A stretch of DNA of 35,944 bases from an uncultured Ruminococcus sp. (GCA_902790475.1 CADASG010000057.1:1-35944); one strand, 5' to 3'. Positions 1 to 8,694 are shown, counted from the first letter of the stretch. Notes: a model not told the origin generated them from the sequence alone. Made by a program: numbers and translations.

Positions 1-54
1 TACGTTAAGTACGCAAGCCAAAAAACGCGAGCTGACTGCGGCGGCACGCCGACC

Positions 55-79
55 GCGGACGCGCAATGCGCGCCCCTAC
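55..79 (-). repeat. P3 REP-like hairpin, copy 1
   Basis: Read on the minus strand, this begins with the tag GTAGGGGC and continues as an inverted repeat with arms GCGCGC and GCGCGT around ATT. An almost identical copy lies at 25668-25692. Copies at 23294, 23382 and 25110 keep the tag but have different stem sequence. Confidence 0.7.
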
Positions 80-154
80 GCCGACAATGGATATTTTTCG
101 GACAATTGCGCAAATATTCAGACATATTTTGCAATACCGACAGTTTACCTCCCG

Positions 155-294
155 ATGTCATTTCGACCGGGTGCCCCGGTGGTCAGTACGCGTGGAGAAA
201 TCTCCTTCAACGACGCAGCATTGTTCCCTATCAGGGAGATTTCTCGACTATTCGCTGCGCGAATTCGGCTTACGCCGACCGCTCGAAATGACAT
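155..294. repeat. P2 palindromic repeat, copy 1
   Basis: The ends are inverted (ATGTCATTTCGA at 155 and TCGAAATGACAT at 283). Nested inside are the inverted segments GGAGAAATCTCC and GGGAGATTTCTCG. The right half contains short nested palindromes such as CTGCGCGAATTCGG. A full-length relative lies at 23471-23607. No coding capacity and no transposase are seen. Confidence 0.8.
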
Positions 295-356
295 TTAGAG
301 GAAACCTGTTAACCAAAACTCCCCGACCGAAATTTTCAACTCTCAACTCAAAAAAC

Positions 357-1313
357 CTACCATCCGTTATAGCCGCCTGTTTTGATTATCATGGGGTAAT
401 CGAGGCAGGAGACGTTTTTATCTATCACTCCTACTCCGCTTATGCTGTTGCTTTCGAGGTAGTCCACCTCTCCTCCGTACTGCCACATGCCCAAGCGGTG
501 GTATTTGTAAGAGCTCGGCGAGGTGTACCACTGGGCGAACCAGCAGTCGAAATTATCTCTTATATAAGCTGACATCATGGTATCAAGCTCGCTGTAGCCC
601 GTGTAGATCATGGGATAGTAGCCGCGCTTTTGGATCTCGTCCAAAAAGATCGTGGTGATATTGTTGATGTTTTTGTAATTCCAGCCGCCGTTGCTTTCCA
701 CATAGTTTGACCACTCCACGTCGAGCGCAACGGGCATGGTGGGGCGGTAGCCCTTTGCGCGTTCCGCCTTGAGCAGTCTGTCAACGTGCTCTATCTCGCT
801 TTTTGCCTGCTGAGTGCTCGTCGCGTAGGAAAACAGGTAAACGCCCCACGGCATTTTCGCCTGCTCGCATTTTTTGACGTTTTGGGCAAAGCGTGTGTCA
901 TCCTGACTTGTATAGTTGTCGCCGTAGCCGCAGCGGATCATCACAAACTCATAGCCTGCATTTTTGATCTTATTTATATCAATGTCGCCGTTGTGAGAGG
1001 ATATGTCAACGCCCCTTTTGCCTGCCATTGATCTGTATTTTCCCGACGCCGTCATCTGCAAAAGCGATACGTCGCTTATGTCTACGCTTCCGCTGTAGTT
1101 CACGTCGGCTTTTTCCAGCTGTTCTGACTTTGCGGTTCTGAGCTGAGCCAAAATCTTTTGCAGCTCGGTGGCGTCCTTGATATTTATCGCCCCGTCAAGG
1201 TTCACGTCGCCGATTTTATAGATATCCTCAATAGCGAATGCCGACGCGGAAACCGCGGAAAAGCCGAGCAGGATCACTGCCGTCAGCAAAACGGCGATCG
1301 GTTTTTTCTTCAT
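357..1313 (-). CDS. Dockerin-bearing GH25 lysozyme (secreted muramidase)
   Basis: This 318-residue protein is predicted to be exported and to hydrolyse the MurNAc-GlcNAc bond of peptidoglycan. A Lys-rich start and hydrophobic stretch to about residue 26 form a signal peptide. Residues 34-90 hold two calcium-loop/helix segments (GDVNLDGAINIKD and ADVNYSGSVDISD), the two halves of a type I dockerin. A GH25 barrel follows from about residue 100 (RGVDISSHNGD), with the acidic motif LDVEW giving likely catalytic D198 and E200 and a supporting D103. The ATG is preceded by a GGAG-type ribosome site. Placing a dockerin between signal and catalytic domain implies tethering to a cohesin scaffold; no cohesin gene is present here. 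It lies 87 bp downstream of the debranching enzyme, but a hairpin separates them. Confidence 0.88.
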   Translation of the reverse strand: MKKKPIAVLLTAVILLGFSAVSASAFAIEDIYKIGDVNLDGAINIKDATELQKILAQLRTAKSEQLEKADVNYSGSVDISDVSLLQMTASGKYRSMAGKRGVDISSHNGDIDINKIKNAGYEFVMIRCGYGDNYTSQDDTRFAQNVKKCEQAKMPWGVYLFSYATSTQQAKSEIEHVDRLLKAERAKGYRPTMPVALDVEWSNYVESNGGWNYKNINNITTIFLDEIQKRGYYPMIYTGYSELDTMMSAYIRDNFDCWFAQWYTSPSSYKYHRLGMWQYGGEVDYLESNSISGVGVIDKNVSCLDYPMIIKTGGYNGW

Positions 1314-1334
1314 ATTTTCACTCCGTTCGTAATT

Positions 1335-1370
1335 GGAAAAGCGGATAGGCGAAGGTGCTCCGCTATCCGC
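1335..1370 (-). terminator. Hairpin terminator after the debranching enzyme
   Basis: An 8-bp inverted repeat (GCGGATAG at 1341 and CTATCCGC at 1363) is followed, read on the minus strand, by a short T run. It lies between the stop of the debranching enzyme and the start of the lysozyme gene. The T run is short, so read-through is plausible. Confidence 0.5.
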
Positions 1371-1400
1371 TGATTCGTTTGTATTGAAAATTTTGTACGC

Positions 1401-3488
1401 TTACCAGACCTTATGCGCTACGGCGACGATCACCGAACGTCCGCGCATAGCGATACGGCGGTTGTACAGCATAATATTATGCGATTCGCAGAGCACGTTC
1501 TCGGCGCTCTTGCCCGTGTCCACATAGAGCTTCCAAACATATCCCGTAGGAAGCCCCGGCAGCTCAACGTCGAGCTTCTCCCAGTATGCGTTTATGCCGA
1601 AGTAGACGATTTCATCAACGCCCTTGAATCCTTCCGACTCTCCTGCGTACATAACGCCGACCATGCGTGAGTTATCATCAAACTGAGTTTTCCACGGACG
1701 GGTTGAGTGAAGACTCTCGGGAGGAAGTGTGCAGGAGCAGGCTCTCCTGTTTTTCGTGATCACGTGAAAACGCTTGCGAAAAGCGATCATGTATTTAAAA
1801 AATTCAAAAACGTCGCTGTATTTTTCCTTTCGGCTCCAGTCCAGCCACGAGGTGATGTTGTCCTGACAATAGGGATTGTTGTTGCCGAACTGGGTGTTGC
1901 AGAACTCGTCGCCTGCCAAAAACAGCGCTGCGCCGCGGCTGAGCATAAGCGTTGCAAAGGCGTTCTTAACCATCCTTATACGCAGCGCGTTTACCTCGGG
2001 ATCGTCCGTTTCGCCCTCAAAGCCGCAGTTCCAGCTGTTGTTGTCGTCGGCGCCGTCGGTGTTGTTCCAGCCGTTTTTAAGGTTGTGCTTTACATTATAC
2101 GCGTAGAGGTCGTAAAGTGTGAAGCCGTCGTGACAGGTGATGAAGTTGACCGACGCGCAGTTGGCTCGGTACGAGGGATCGTACATATCCTTTGAGCCTG
2201 TAAGACGCGAGGTAGCCGCCCACGCAAGTCCGCCGTCTCCTTTAAGAAAGCGGCGCATATCGTCGCGGTATTTGCCGTTCCACTCCGCCCAGCGGTTCCA
2301 CGAGGGGAAGCTTCCGACCTGATACAGTCCGCCTGCGTCCCACGCCTCGGCGATCAGCTTGGTGCCGCCTAAGATCGGGTCGAACGCAAGACTTTTGAGC
2401 AGCGGCGGCTGATCCATCGGAGAGCCGTCCTCATTGCGTCCCAAAATAGACGCGAGGTCAAAGCGGAAGCCGTCTATCTTATATTCGGTGACCCAGTAGC
2501 GCAGGCAGTGCTTTATAAAGTCCTGCACAATGGGGTGATTGCAGTTGAGGACATTGCCGCAGCCGCTGAAATTATAATACTTTCCATCGGGAGTGAGCAT
2601 ATAGTAAATGCTGTTGTCAAGTCCCTTGAACGAGAAGAACGGACCCTTCTCGTTGCCCTCGGCGGTGTGATTGAATACAACGTCGAGAATGACCTCTATG
2701 CCGTTGGATTTCAAATCACGGATCAGTTTTTTGAGCTCGGTGCCCTCGCGGTGGTGGCGGTGGTCGTACTCATAGCTTGTGTTTGGCGCGAAAAAGCACA
2801 CGGTGTTGTAGCCCCAGTAATCATAGAGCTGCTCGCCCTCGTAGAAGCGGTTTGCGCCGCATTCGTCAAACTCAAATATGGGCATGAGCTCGACCGCGTT
2901 TACTCCCAGCTCCTTTAGATAAGGGATCTTCTCGCGGATGCCTGCAAAGGTACCGCGGTGGTTTACGCCCGAGGATTCGTCCATTGTGAAGCCCCTGACG
3001 TGCAGCTCGTAGATTATCAGATCCTCAAGCGGAACCGAGGGAGTTTTAAAGTTGCCCCAGTCGTAATCATTGAAAACGACGCGCGCCTTGTAGACGTTGC
3101 GATCCTTCTGAGGCTCGCCCCAGCAGCTTTGACCGGTCACCGCCTTGGCGTACGGATCGAGTATGTACTTGTCTTTATCAAAAATCAAACCCTTTGCCGG
3201 ATCGTTGGGACCGTCAAAGGAATAAGCGTATTCAAAATTTTCGACCTCAAGCCCAAACACTATCATTGAATATGTGTTGCCGACCTTGAAGGTATCGGGA
3301 AACCGGAGCTTCGCCTTTGGTCTGCGCGCGCCCGGTTTAAAGAGCAGAAGCGTGCATGAAGTCGCGTAAACCGAGCTGACGGTGAAGCAGATACCGCCGC
3401 GCACCGGCGTAGCACCGTCCTTATCAAAATAACCCGGCCGAACATCAAAACCGCTGATGTTGTCGGTGGGTATTAAATCTCTTAACAT
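1401..3488 (-). CDS. glgX: Glycogen debranching enzyme / isoamylase (GH13, GlgX-like)
   Basis: This 695-residue enzyme is predicted to hydrolyse alpha-1,6 branches in glycogen or starch-derived dextrins in the cytoplasm (no signal peptide). An N-terminal CBM48-like beta domain covers roughly residues 10-100. The GH13 barrel follows, with region I DVVFNH (D269-H274), region II GFRFDLAS (nucleophile D344), region III IAEAWD (acid/base E381) and region IV FITCHDG (H453-D454). The open frame extends 36 codons further upstream, but the ATG at 3488 has GGAAGGG at the right spacing and starts at the family-like sequence MLRDLIP; the extension overlaps the promoter. Size and motifs fit the GlgX/isoamylase subfamily. 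Whether the substrate is internal glycogen or imported maltodextrin cannot be told from sequence. Confidence 0.85.
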   Translation of the reverse strand: MLRDLIPTDNISGFDVRPGYFDKDGATPVRGGICFTVSSVYATSCTLLLFKPGARRPKAKLRFPDTFKVGNTYSMIVFGLEVENFEYAYSFDGPNDPAKGLIFDKDKYILDPYAKAVTGQSCWGEPQKDRNVYKARVVFNDYDWGNFKTPSVPLEDLIIYELHVRGFTMDESSGVNHRGTFAGIREKIPYLKELGVNAVELMPIFEFDECGANRFYEGEQLYDYWGYNTVCFFAPNTSYEYDHRHHREGTELKKLIRDLKSNGIEVILDVVFNHTAEGNEKGPFFSFKGLDNSIYYMLTPDGKYYNFSGCGNVLNCNHPIVQDFIKHCLRYWVTEYKIDGFRFDLASILGRNEDGSPMDQPPLLKSLAFDPILGGTKLIAEAWDAGGLYQVGSFPSWNRWAEWNGKYRDDMRRFLKGDGGLAWAATSRLTGSKDMYDPSYRANCASVNFITCHDGFTLYDLYAYNVKHNLKNGWNNTDGADDNNSWNCGFEGETDDPEVNALRIRMVKNAFATLMLSRGAALFLAGDEFCNTQFGNNNPYCQDNITSWLDWSRKEKYSDVFEFFKYMIAFRKRFHVITKNRRACSCTLPPESLHSTRPWKTQFDDNSRMVGVMYAGESEGFKGVDEIVYFGINAYWEKLDVELPGLPTGYVWKLYVDTGKSAENVLCESHNIMLYNRRIAMRGRSVIVAVAHKVW

Positions 3489-3525
3489 ATATATCCCTTC
3501 CGTAAGAAAATGTTGCGTACTTAAT

Positions 3526-3554
3526 ATTTTATCACTTTTCAGGTGAAAAATCAA
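3526..3554 (-). promoter_or_regulatory. Sigma-A promoter of the debranching gene
   Basis: On the minus strand, TTGATT and TAAAAT are separated by 17 bp, and the ATG is about 40 bp downstream. The spacer holds a short inverted repeat (TCAC/GTGA). Confidence 0.6.
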
Positions 3555-3586
3555 CAACATAGTGTGTTTTTTTGCCGGCAACACGT

Positions 3587-3604
3587 AAGGCAACACCGCA
3601 AAAA
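3587..3604. repeat. P1 repeat fragment
   Basis: AAGGCAACACCGCA matches the arm of the P1 palindromic element (full copies at 10876 and 24638), here truncated in the divergent intergenic region. Confidence 0.5.
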
Positions 3605-3665
3605 GTTTGAAATGACGGCTTAGCTGATTGATTCAACAAGTTGGATCGACGTATGGCGGCAAGGC

Positions 3666-3694
3666 TTGCCATTCTCTTTTACCCGTGATATAAT
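3666..3694 (+). promoter_or_regulatory. Sigma-A promoter of the amidohydrolase gene
   Basis: TTGCCA and a perfect TATAAT are separated by 17 bp, about 43 bp before the start codon. Confidence 0.7.
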
Positions 3695-3736
3695 CTAAAA
3701 TATCGGCAAAATGCAAAAACGCAGGAGGGATCTGTA

Positions 3737-4537
3737 TTGATAATCGACTTTCACACACACACCTTTCCAGATGAGATCGCAGAGCAGAGCATTTCTTATC
3801 TGGAGAAAAAGGGACATATCAAGGCGGTAACAAACGCGAAGCGCAGCACTCTGGTTCGCTCCATGCGCGAAAGCGGCGTTGACGTAAGTCTGGTGCTGCC
3901 GGTGGCTACGAGGGCGAAACAGGAAAAGACCATAAACAGTCTTTCCGCAGAGCTGAACGGAAAAGACGGCATTTTTTACGCCGGAGCTATCCACCCCGAC
4001 TGCGAGGATGTTGAAGGGACTCTCAATGAGATCAAAGCCGCCGGGATGTTCGCCGTAAAGCTCCACCCGGATTATCAGGGCGCGTGCTTTGACGACGAGC
4101 GCTACATAAATATCCTTGCCAAAGCAGCCGAAAAGGGGCTGTACATTATCACCCACGCCGGAATGGACGTCGCGTTCCCCGATGATGTACACTGCACGCC
4201 CGACATGATACTCAATGTGCTCGACCGCCTGAACGGTCTGATCGACAACAGGCTGATACTCGCTCACATGGGCAGCTACGACGCGCCCGACGAGGTGCTG
4301 CAAAAGCTGTGCGGCAAGCCAGTAATGATGGACACCGCCGCCGTGCTGGATCTGCACCCGAAAAAGTGCGTCGAGATCATCAGAAGCCACGGCGCGGACA
4401 AGGTGCTGTTCGCCACCGACTCGCCGTGGAAAAGCCAGAGGGAGTATATTTCACTGCTTGATTCCCTACCGCTGACCGACGCGGAAAAAGAAGCGATATT
4501 CTGCAAAAACGCCTTGAAGATATTAGGGCAACACTAA
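3737..4537 (+). CDS. Amidohydrolase family metal-dependent hydrolase
   Basis: This 266-residue cytoplasmic TIM-barrel hydrolase belongs to the amidohydrolase-2 group. The metal-binding signature DFHTHTFPD (H6, H8) opens the protein. KLHPDYQG, THAG, LAHMGSYD and the terminal-strand FATDSPW supply further ligand and catalytic candidates. Relatives include decarboxylases (ACMSD-like) and hydrolases, so the substrate cannot be assigned. The start is a TTG with AGGAGGG seven bases upstream; no in-frame ATG precedes it closely. It is transcribed alone, divergently from the debranching gene, from a strong promoter, and ends just before the pheST leader promoter. Confidence 0.8.
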   Translation: MIIDFHTHTFPDEIAEQSISYLEKKGHIKAVTNAKRSTLVRSMRESGVDVSLVLPVATRAKQEKTINSLSAELNGKDGIFYAGAIHPDCEDVEGTLNEIKAAGMFAVKLHPDYQGACFDDERYINILAKAAEKGLYIITHAGMDVAFPDDVHCTPDMILNVLDRLNGLIDNRLILAHMGSYDAPDEVLQKLCGKPVMMDTAAVLDLHPKKCVEIIRSHGADKVLFATDSPWKSQREYISLLDSLPLTDAEKEAIFCKNALKILGQH

Positions 4538-4587
4538 TCTGCTGCTGTTTTGAGCGTTACCTATTTCAAAAAAATAAAAATACCCTC

Positions 4588-4616
4588 TTGATAAAAGAGA
4601 AAAAACGTGGTAATAT
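4588..4616 (+). promoter_or_regulatory. Promoter of the T-box/pheST transcript
   Basis: TTGATA and TAATAT are separated by 17 bp, placing the transcription start near 4623, just ahead of the T-box leader. Confidence 0.65.
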
Positions 4617-4631
4617 AGTAAATCAGAGAAC

Positions 4632-4877
4632 ACATTGACGGAGAGAGTAGCAAGATCACGGTACAAAACAGAGAGGCGCGTCGGCGGCTGAAATCGCGCT
4701 TTGTGCGGTTTTTGTGAAGTTCACTCCCGAGTGGCGCACCTGAAAGCTTCTTCGATTAGGGCGCGACGGCTGACCCCGTTACAGGTTCAACGAGCGTCCG
4801 CGAAAGCGGAAATCAGGGTGGTACCACGGAAGCATTTTCGTCCCTGCACAGTTAGACTGTGCAGGGTTTTTATTTTA
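4632..4877 (+). promoter_or_regulatory. T-box leader, Phe (UUC specifier), controlling pheST
   Basis: The conserved T-box sequence AGGGTGGTACCACGG is at 4815-4829. It can pair with the downstream CGTCCCT to form the antiterminator. The competing terminator has the stem CCCTGCACAG (4842-4851)/CTGTGCAGGG (4857-4866) followed by TTTTTATTTTA. In stem I, TTC at 4720-4722, directly before ACTCCCGAGTGG, is the likely specifier codon, matching Phe and the downstream genes. Uncharged tRNA-Phe should therefore stabilise the antiterminator and raise pheST expression. The 5' limit is approximate. Confidence 0.93.
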
Positions 4878-4925
4878 TCACCGGCAAATCAGCGGCAAAA
4901 CCGCATTAACACAGGAGGAAGATAC

Positions 4926-5981
4926 ATGGACAACAGAATCGAGACGCTAAAGCAGGAAATTCTTGACAAGCTCGGTCAAATGACGTCTCTGGACGAATTA
5001 GACAAGCTCAGAGTCGAGTTTTTGGGCAAAAAGGGTAAAGTGACCGCCCTGCTGAAAGGCATGAAGGACTTAAACAATGAAGAAAAGAAATCATTTGGCG
5101 CAGAGGTCAACCGCCTTAAAAGCGCCGCATCTCAGCATATCGATGAGCGCGTCGCCGAATTGAAGCAAAGGGAGATCGAAAAGGAGATCGCCGCGATGCC
5201 GCAGTTTGACATCACAGCGCCTGCTCCGCTGGAGCGCGGCTCCTACCACCCCATCACGCTGGTGCAAAGACAGTGCGAAACGATCTTCAAGTCAATGGGC
5301 TTCACCGTGGAGGATTACCCCGAGGTCGTGACCGACTACGAGTGCTTTGAATCCGTAAACATCCCCAAGCACCACCCTGCGCGCGACATGCAGGACACCT
5401 ATTATCTGGAGAACGGTCAGCTCTTAAAGAGCCAGACCTCCGCAGCCCAGAACGCCATCCTGCGCAAATACGGCAAAAAAATGGCGGAGGACGGCGTGCC
5501 GATCAAGGCGATTTTCCCCGGCCGCTGCTTTAGAAACGAAGCTACCGACGCTTCACACGAAAACACATTTTTCCAGATGGAAGGCATGATGGTAGACAAG
5601 GACATCAGCATTTCCAACCTGATCTTCTTTATGAAAACCATGCTCTCCGAGGTGTTCCAACGCGACGTCAAGGTGCGCCTGCGCCCCGGATTTTTCCCGT
5701 TCGTGGAACCCGGCTTTGAGCTGGACATCAACTGCGAGATCTGCGGCGGCTCCGGCTGCTCGTCCTGTAAGCACAGCGGCTGGCTCGAGCTTTGCCCCTG
5801 CGGAATGATCCACCCCAACGTACTGCGCGAGGGCGGCGTTGATCCCGACAAATACACGGGATTCGCTTTCGGTCTGGGCTTGACAAGACTGGCTATGATG
5901 AAATACAAGGTCAAGGATATCCGCGACCTGAACAGCGGCAGCCTGAAATCGCTGGCGCAGTTTACCGACGACGAAGCGTAA
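4926..5981 (+). CDS. pheS: Phenylalanine-tRNA ligase alpha subunit
   Basis: The 351-residue catalytic alpha subunit of the (alpha-beta)2 enzyme charges tRNA-Phe. An N-terminal coiled-coil tRNA-binding arm (about residues 1-85) precedes the class II core. Motif 2 is visible as GRCFRNEATDASH with FFQMEG, and motif 3 as FGLGLTRLAMMKYKVKD. A Cys-rich insert (CEICGGSGCSSC) lies between them. The ATG at 4926 follows ACAGGAGGAA and starts the usual MDNRIETLK; the open frame runs into the leader, which is not translated. pheT starts 14 bp after the stop. Confidence 0.97.
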   Translation: MDNRIETLKQEILDKLGQMTSLDELDKLRVEFLGKKGKVTALLKGMKDLNNEEKKSFGAEVNRLKSAASQHIDERVAELKQREIEKEIAAMPQFDITAPAPLERGSYHPITLVQRQCETIFKSMGFTVEDYPEVVTDYECFESVNIPKHHPARDMQDTYYLENGQLLKSQTSAAQNAILRKYGKKMAEDGVPIKAIFPGRCFRNEATDASHENTFFQMEGMMVDKDISISNLIFFMKTMLSEVFQRDVKVRLRPGFFPFVEPGFELDINCEICGGSGCSSCKHSGWLELCPCGMIHPNVLREGGVDPDKYTGFAFGLGLTRLAMMKYKVKDIRDLNSGSLKSLAQFTDDEA

Positions 5982-5994
5982 AGGAGGCAGCGCA

Positions 5995-8361
5995 ATGTTT
6001 TTATCAATGAATTGGATTTCCGATTTTGTGGATCTCAGCGGACTTGACAAGGTAAAGCTGATCCAGCAGTTTTCACTTTCGACCGCCGAGGTCGAAAACG
6101 AGATTTTCTTCAAGGGCTCGGATATCAGCGGAATTGTGGTAGCCGAGATCAAATCTGTCGAAAACCACCCCGAATCAAAAAAGCTGCACCTGCTCAAGGT
6201 GGATACCGGCGAGAACGAGCTGACCGACGTTGTATGCGGCGCTCCCAACGTGCGTGTGGGAATGAAAACCGCATTTGCCAAGGTCGGCGCTAAAATCGGC
6301 GAGATCGAGATAGCTCCCCGTCCCCTGGCAGGAGCCATGAGCTACGGCATGTGCTGCAGCGAGGCTGAGATCGGAATAAGCGACGATCACTCCGGCATCA
6401 TGGATATCACCGACGACGTTGCCAACGGCACCGATATCAAGGAGCTGTACGCGGTAGATGACATCGTTTTTGAGGTGGACAACAAGTCCCTCACCAACCG
6501 CCCCGATCTCTGGGGTCATTACGGCATCGCGCGCGAGTTCGCGGCGCTTGCAGGCAGAGAGCTTAAACCTCTCCCCTCTGAGGATCTTAACGCCTACAGC
6601 GAGCTTGCAAAGGTAGACATGAAGATCGAGGATCCGCTTTGTCAGCGCTATTCCTGCCTCCAGGTAGAGAACATCACCAGAACCGTCAGCCCCGTGAACA
6701 TGCGTATCCGCCTTTTCTACTGCGGAATGCGCGGAATAAACTTCCTCGCCGACCTCACCAACTACCTCATGCTGGAAATGGGTCAGCCCATGCACGCGTT
6801 CGATTCACGCAAGGTCGGCAAGATCCGCATCAAGCGCTTTGACAAGCCCTTCACCTTCCAAACTCTGGACGGCGTGGAGCGCAATATAGACGAAAACACA
6901 CTGATGATCTGCAACGACAACACTCCCGTCGCGATCGCGGGTATCATGGGCGGTCTTGACTCCGAGATCGTTGAGGACACCACTACCCTCACCCTCGAAT
7001 CCGCAACCTTCGACGCGGCTTCCATTCGCAAATCCACCGTTCGTCTTTCACACCGCACCGACGCGTCCATGCGCTATGAAAAGAGCCTTGACCCCGAGAT
7101 GTGCGACGCAGCCATCGCCCGTTTTCTGTATCTGCTCAAGCAGTACGACAGCGGCGTAAAGGTGGTTTCCGCACTCACCGACGAGTACGCTTTCCGTTAC
7201 GACACGGTAAAGCTCAGCTTTGACAAGGCGTTTGTTGACCGCTACACGGGCATTGAGATCGGCAACGACACCATTCTCAAAACCCTTAACAGCCTCGGCT
7301 TCACCGTAACGCTGAACGATGACACCTTTGACGTGACCGTACCCTCGTGGCGCGCCACAAAGGACGTGACCATCAACGCCGACATCATTGAGGAGATCAC
7401 ACGTATCTACGGTTACGATAACTTTGCCGTTCACACCACCCGTTCTCCCCTCTATCCCGTGCGCATGGATACGGTGAAAAACGACGAGGACAAGATCAAG
7501 GACATTTTGGTCAAGCGTTACAGCCTCCACGAGCTCCACTCATACGTTTGGGCATACTCCGACGAGCTGAAATCGCTGGGTATCGAAGTCGAGCCGAATA
7601 TCAAGCTCCTCAACGCCACCAACCCCAACATTGAAACGATACGCAAGTCCATGATCCCCACCCAGCTTTGCCAGATCAAGACAAACGTCGGCTACGCTCC
7701 CGAGTTCGGGATCTTTGAGATTGGCAGAGTGGTAACGGGAATTGACGAAAACGACCTCTGCGTCGAAAAGAAAATGCTCGCGATCTCCCTCTACAGCAAA
7801 ACCGCCGAAGTCAGGGATCTGTACTTTAAGCTGCGCGACATGCTGGCGGTGCTCACCGACGATCTCAAGCACAAAACGCTCGGCTTCCAAAAGACCGAGC
7901 CTGCGCAGGGTTACATCCACCCTGTCAACTGCAACACCATCCTGCTTGACGGCAAGCCCATCGGCTATATCGGTATCGCGCACCCCGTGGTAATGAAAAA
8001 GCTAGACAAGAAGGCTAACGTCGTCTTTGCAGAGCTGGATATGCAGGCGTTTGCAGACGTTAAAAACGCCTCCATCGTCTATGAGGAGCCGTCAAAATTC
8101 CCGCCGATGGATTACGATATCAGCGTAGTCGTGCCCGAGGGCGTGCTGTTCAGCGACCTCGCCGAGAAATGGCAAAACGAAGGCAAGGGGATCTTGAAGA
8201 GCGCCAAGATCGTGGATACCTACGACACCCAAAGCTTCCACAGCGTCACCGTTCGCTTTGAGTTCTCCTCCAACGAACGCACCCTGTCCTCCGCCGAGGT
8301 TCAGGAGATAATGGACAAGGTGATCGCGAATCTGAAAGAAATCAACGTGACCTTGAGATAA
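5995..8361 (+). CDS. pheT: Phenylalanine-tRNA ligase beta subunit
   Basis: The 788-residue beta subunit carries editing and tRNA-binding functions. Residues about 40-150 form the EMAP/OB-like tRNA-binding domain (SGIVVAEIKSVENHPESKKL). The B3/B4 editing module and B5 domain follow, then the catalytic-like core. The C-terminal FDX-ACB anticodon-binding domain starts near residue 695 (KFPPMDYDISVVV). AAAGGAGG precedes the ATG. It shares the T-box transcript with pheS and ends at a strong hairpin terminator. Confidence 0.97.
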   Translation: MFLSMNWISDFVDLSGLDKVKLIQQFSLSTAEVENEIFFKGSDISGIVVAEIKSVENHPESKKLHLLKVDTGENELTDVVCGAPNVRVGMKTAFAKVGAKIGEIEIAPRPLAGAMSYGMCCSEAEIGISDDHSGIMDITDDVANGTDIKELYAVDDIVFEVDNKSLTNRPDLWGHYGIAREFAALAGRELKPLPSEDLNAYSELAKVDMKIEDPLCQRYSCLQVENITRTVSPVNMRIRLFYCGMRGINFLADLTNYLMLEMGQPMHAFDSRKVGKIRIKRFDKPFTFQTLDGVERNIDENTLMICNDNTPVAIAGIMGGLDSEIVEDTTTLTLESATFDAASIRKSTVRLSHRTDASMRYEKSLDPEMCDAAIARFLYLLKQYDSGVKVVSALTDEYAFRYDTVKLSFDKAFVDRYTGIEIGNDTILKTLNSLGFTVTLNDDTFDVTVPSWRATKDVTINADIIEEITRIYGYDNFAVHTTRSPLYPVRMDTVKNDEDKIKDILVKRYSLHELHSYVWAYSDELKSLGIEVEPNIKLLNATNPNIETIRKSMIPTQLCQIKTNVGYAPEFGIFEIGRVVTGIDENDLCVEKKMLAISLYSKTAEVRDLYFKLRDMLAVLTDDLKHKTLGFQKTEPAQGYIHPVNCNTILLDGKPIGYIGIAHPVVMKKLDKKANVVFAELDMQAFADVKNASIVYEEPSKFPPMDYDISVVVPEGVLFSDLAEKWQNEGKGILKSAKIVDTYDTQSFHSVTVRFEFSSNERTLSSAEVQEIMDKVIANLKEINVTLR

Positions 8362-8421
8362 TTCGTTATCAGGACAAAATATAATTCGTTTTTAGAACAA
8401 AATATAGTTCGATTTAAGAAA

Positions 8422-8466
8422 AAAACAAAGCCGGAAACGCACGTCAGCTTTTCCGGCTTTGTTTTA
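8422..8466. terminator. Strong terminator after pheT
   Basis: The stem AAAACAAAGCCGGAA (8422-8436) pairs with TTCCGGCTTTGTTTT (8451-8465). With A and T runs on both sides it should work in either direction. Confidence 0.85.
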
Positions 8467-8499
8467 CCTCCGAGGTTTTTGTTAACTGCAATATATAAA

Positions 8500-8534
8500 G
8501 ATGGTATTACAGATCGAAGATGGTATTACAGATC
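8500..8534 (+). repeat. Short tandem repeat between pheT and tRNA-Pro
   Basis: GATGGTATTACAGATC occurs twice, at 8500-8515 and 8519-8534, about 40 bp ahead of the tRNA promoter. A second local duplication, ACAAAATATAATTCG/ACAAAATATAGTTCG, lies between pheT and its terminator. The function of either is unknown. Confidence 0.6.
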
Positions 8535-8575
8535 AAAAAATTTTTTAATAAAATATTATTTTTTTCAAAAACCCC

Positions 8576-8604
8576 TTGACATTATCTCATTTATCTGCTA
8601 TCAT
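8576..8604 (+). promoter_or_regulatory. Promoter of tRNA-Pro
   Basis: A perfect TTGACA and TATCAT are separated by 17 bp, about 14 bp before the tRNA 5' end. Confidence 0.8.
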
Positions 8605-8617
8605 AGTAACGTTGTTA

Positions 8618-8694
8618 CGGGATGTAGCGCAGTTTGGTAGCGCACACGTCTGGGGGGCGTGGAGTCGCAAGTTCAAGTCTTGTCATCCCGACCA
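8618..8694 (+). tRNA. tRNA-Pro (anticodon GGG)
   Basis: The 77-nt cloverleaf has acceptor arms CGGGATG/CATCCCG, D stem GCGC/GCGC, anticodon stem CACGT/GCGTG with loop CTGGGGG (anticodon GGG), T loop TTCAAGT and an encoded CCA end. It has its own consensus promoter. The AT-richer accessory patch with the DUF234 ATPase starts immediately downstream, although no duplicated 3' end of the tRNA was found. Confidence 0.93.

Larger units (their letters stand above)
1..356. other. Non-coding left edge made of dispersed repeats
   Basis: No convincing gene is seen here. The stretch is a mosaic of repeat families that recur at 23.1-23.9 kb and 25.1-25.9 kb. Bases 8-30 resemble the run-up to the P2 repeat at 25244. 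Bases 55-79 are a P3 hairpin, 85-105 match 25697-25717, and 155-294 is a P2 palindrome. Bases 325-355, with tandem TTTCAACTCTCAACT, resemble 25785-25836. An open frame crosses 66-572, but it consists of repeat DNA and the antisense of the lysozyme gene. Confidence 0.75.

Noticed and set aside
66-572. Open frame over the left repeat region
   Set aside because: It is made of P3 and P2 repeat sequence, then the complement of the lysozyme C-terminus.
5553-6338. Long open frame antisense to pheS/pheT
   Set aside because: It is the complement of strongly conserved coding sequence, with no ribosome site or promoter; such antisense frames are frequent at this GC content.
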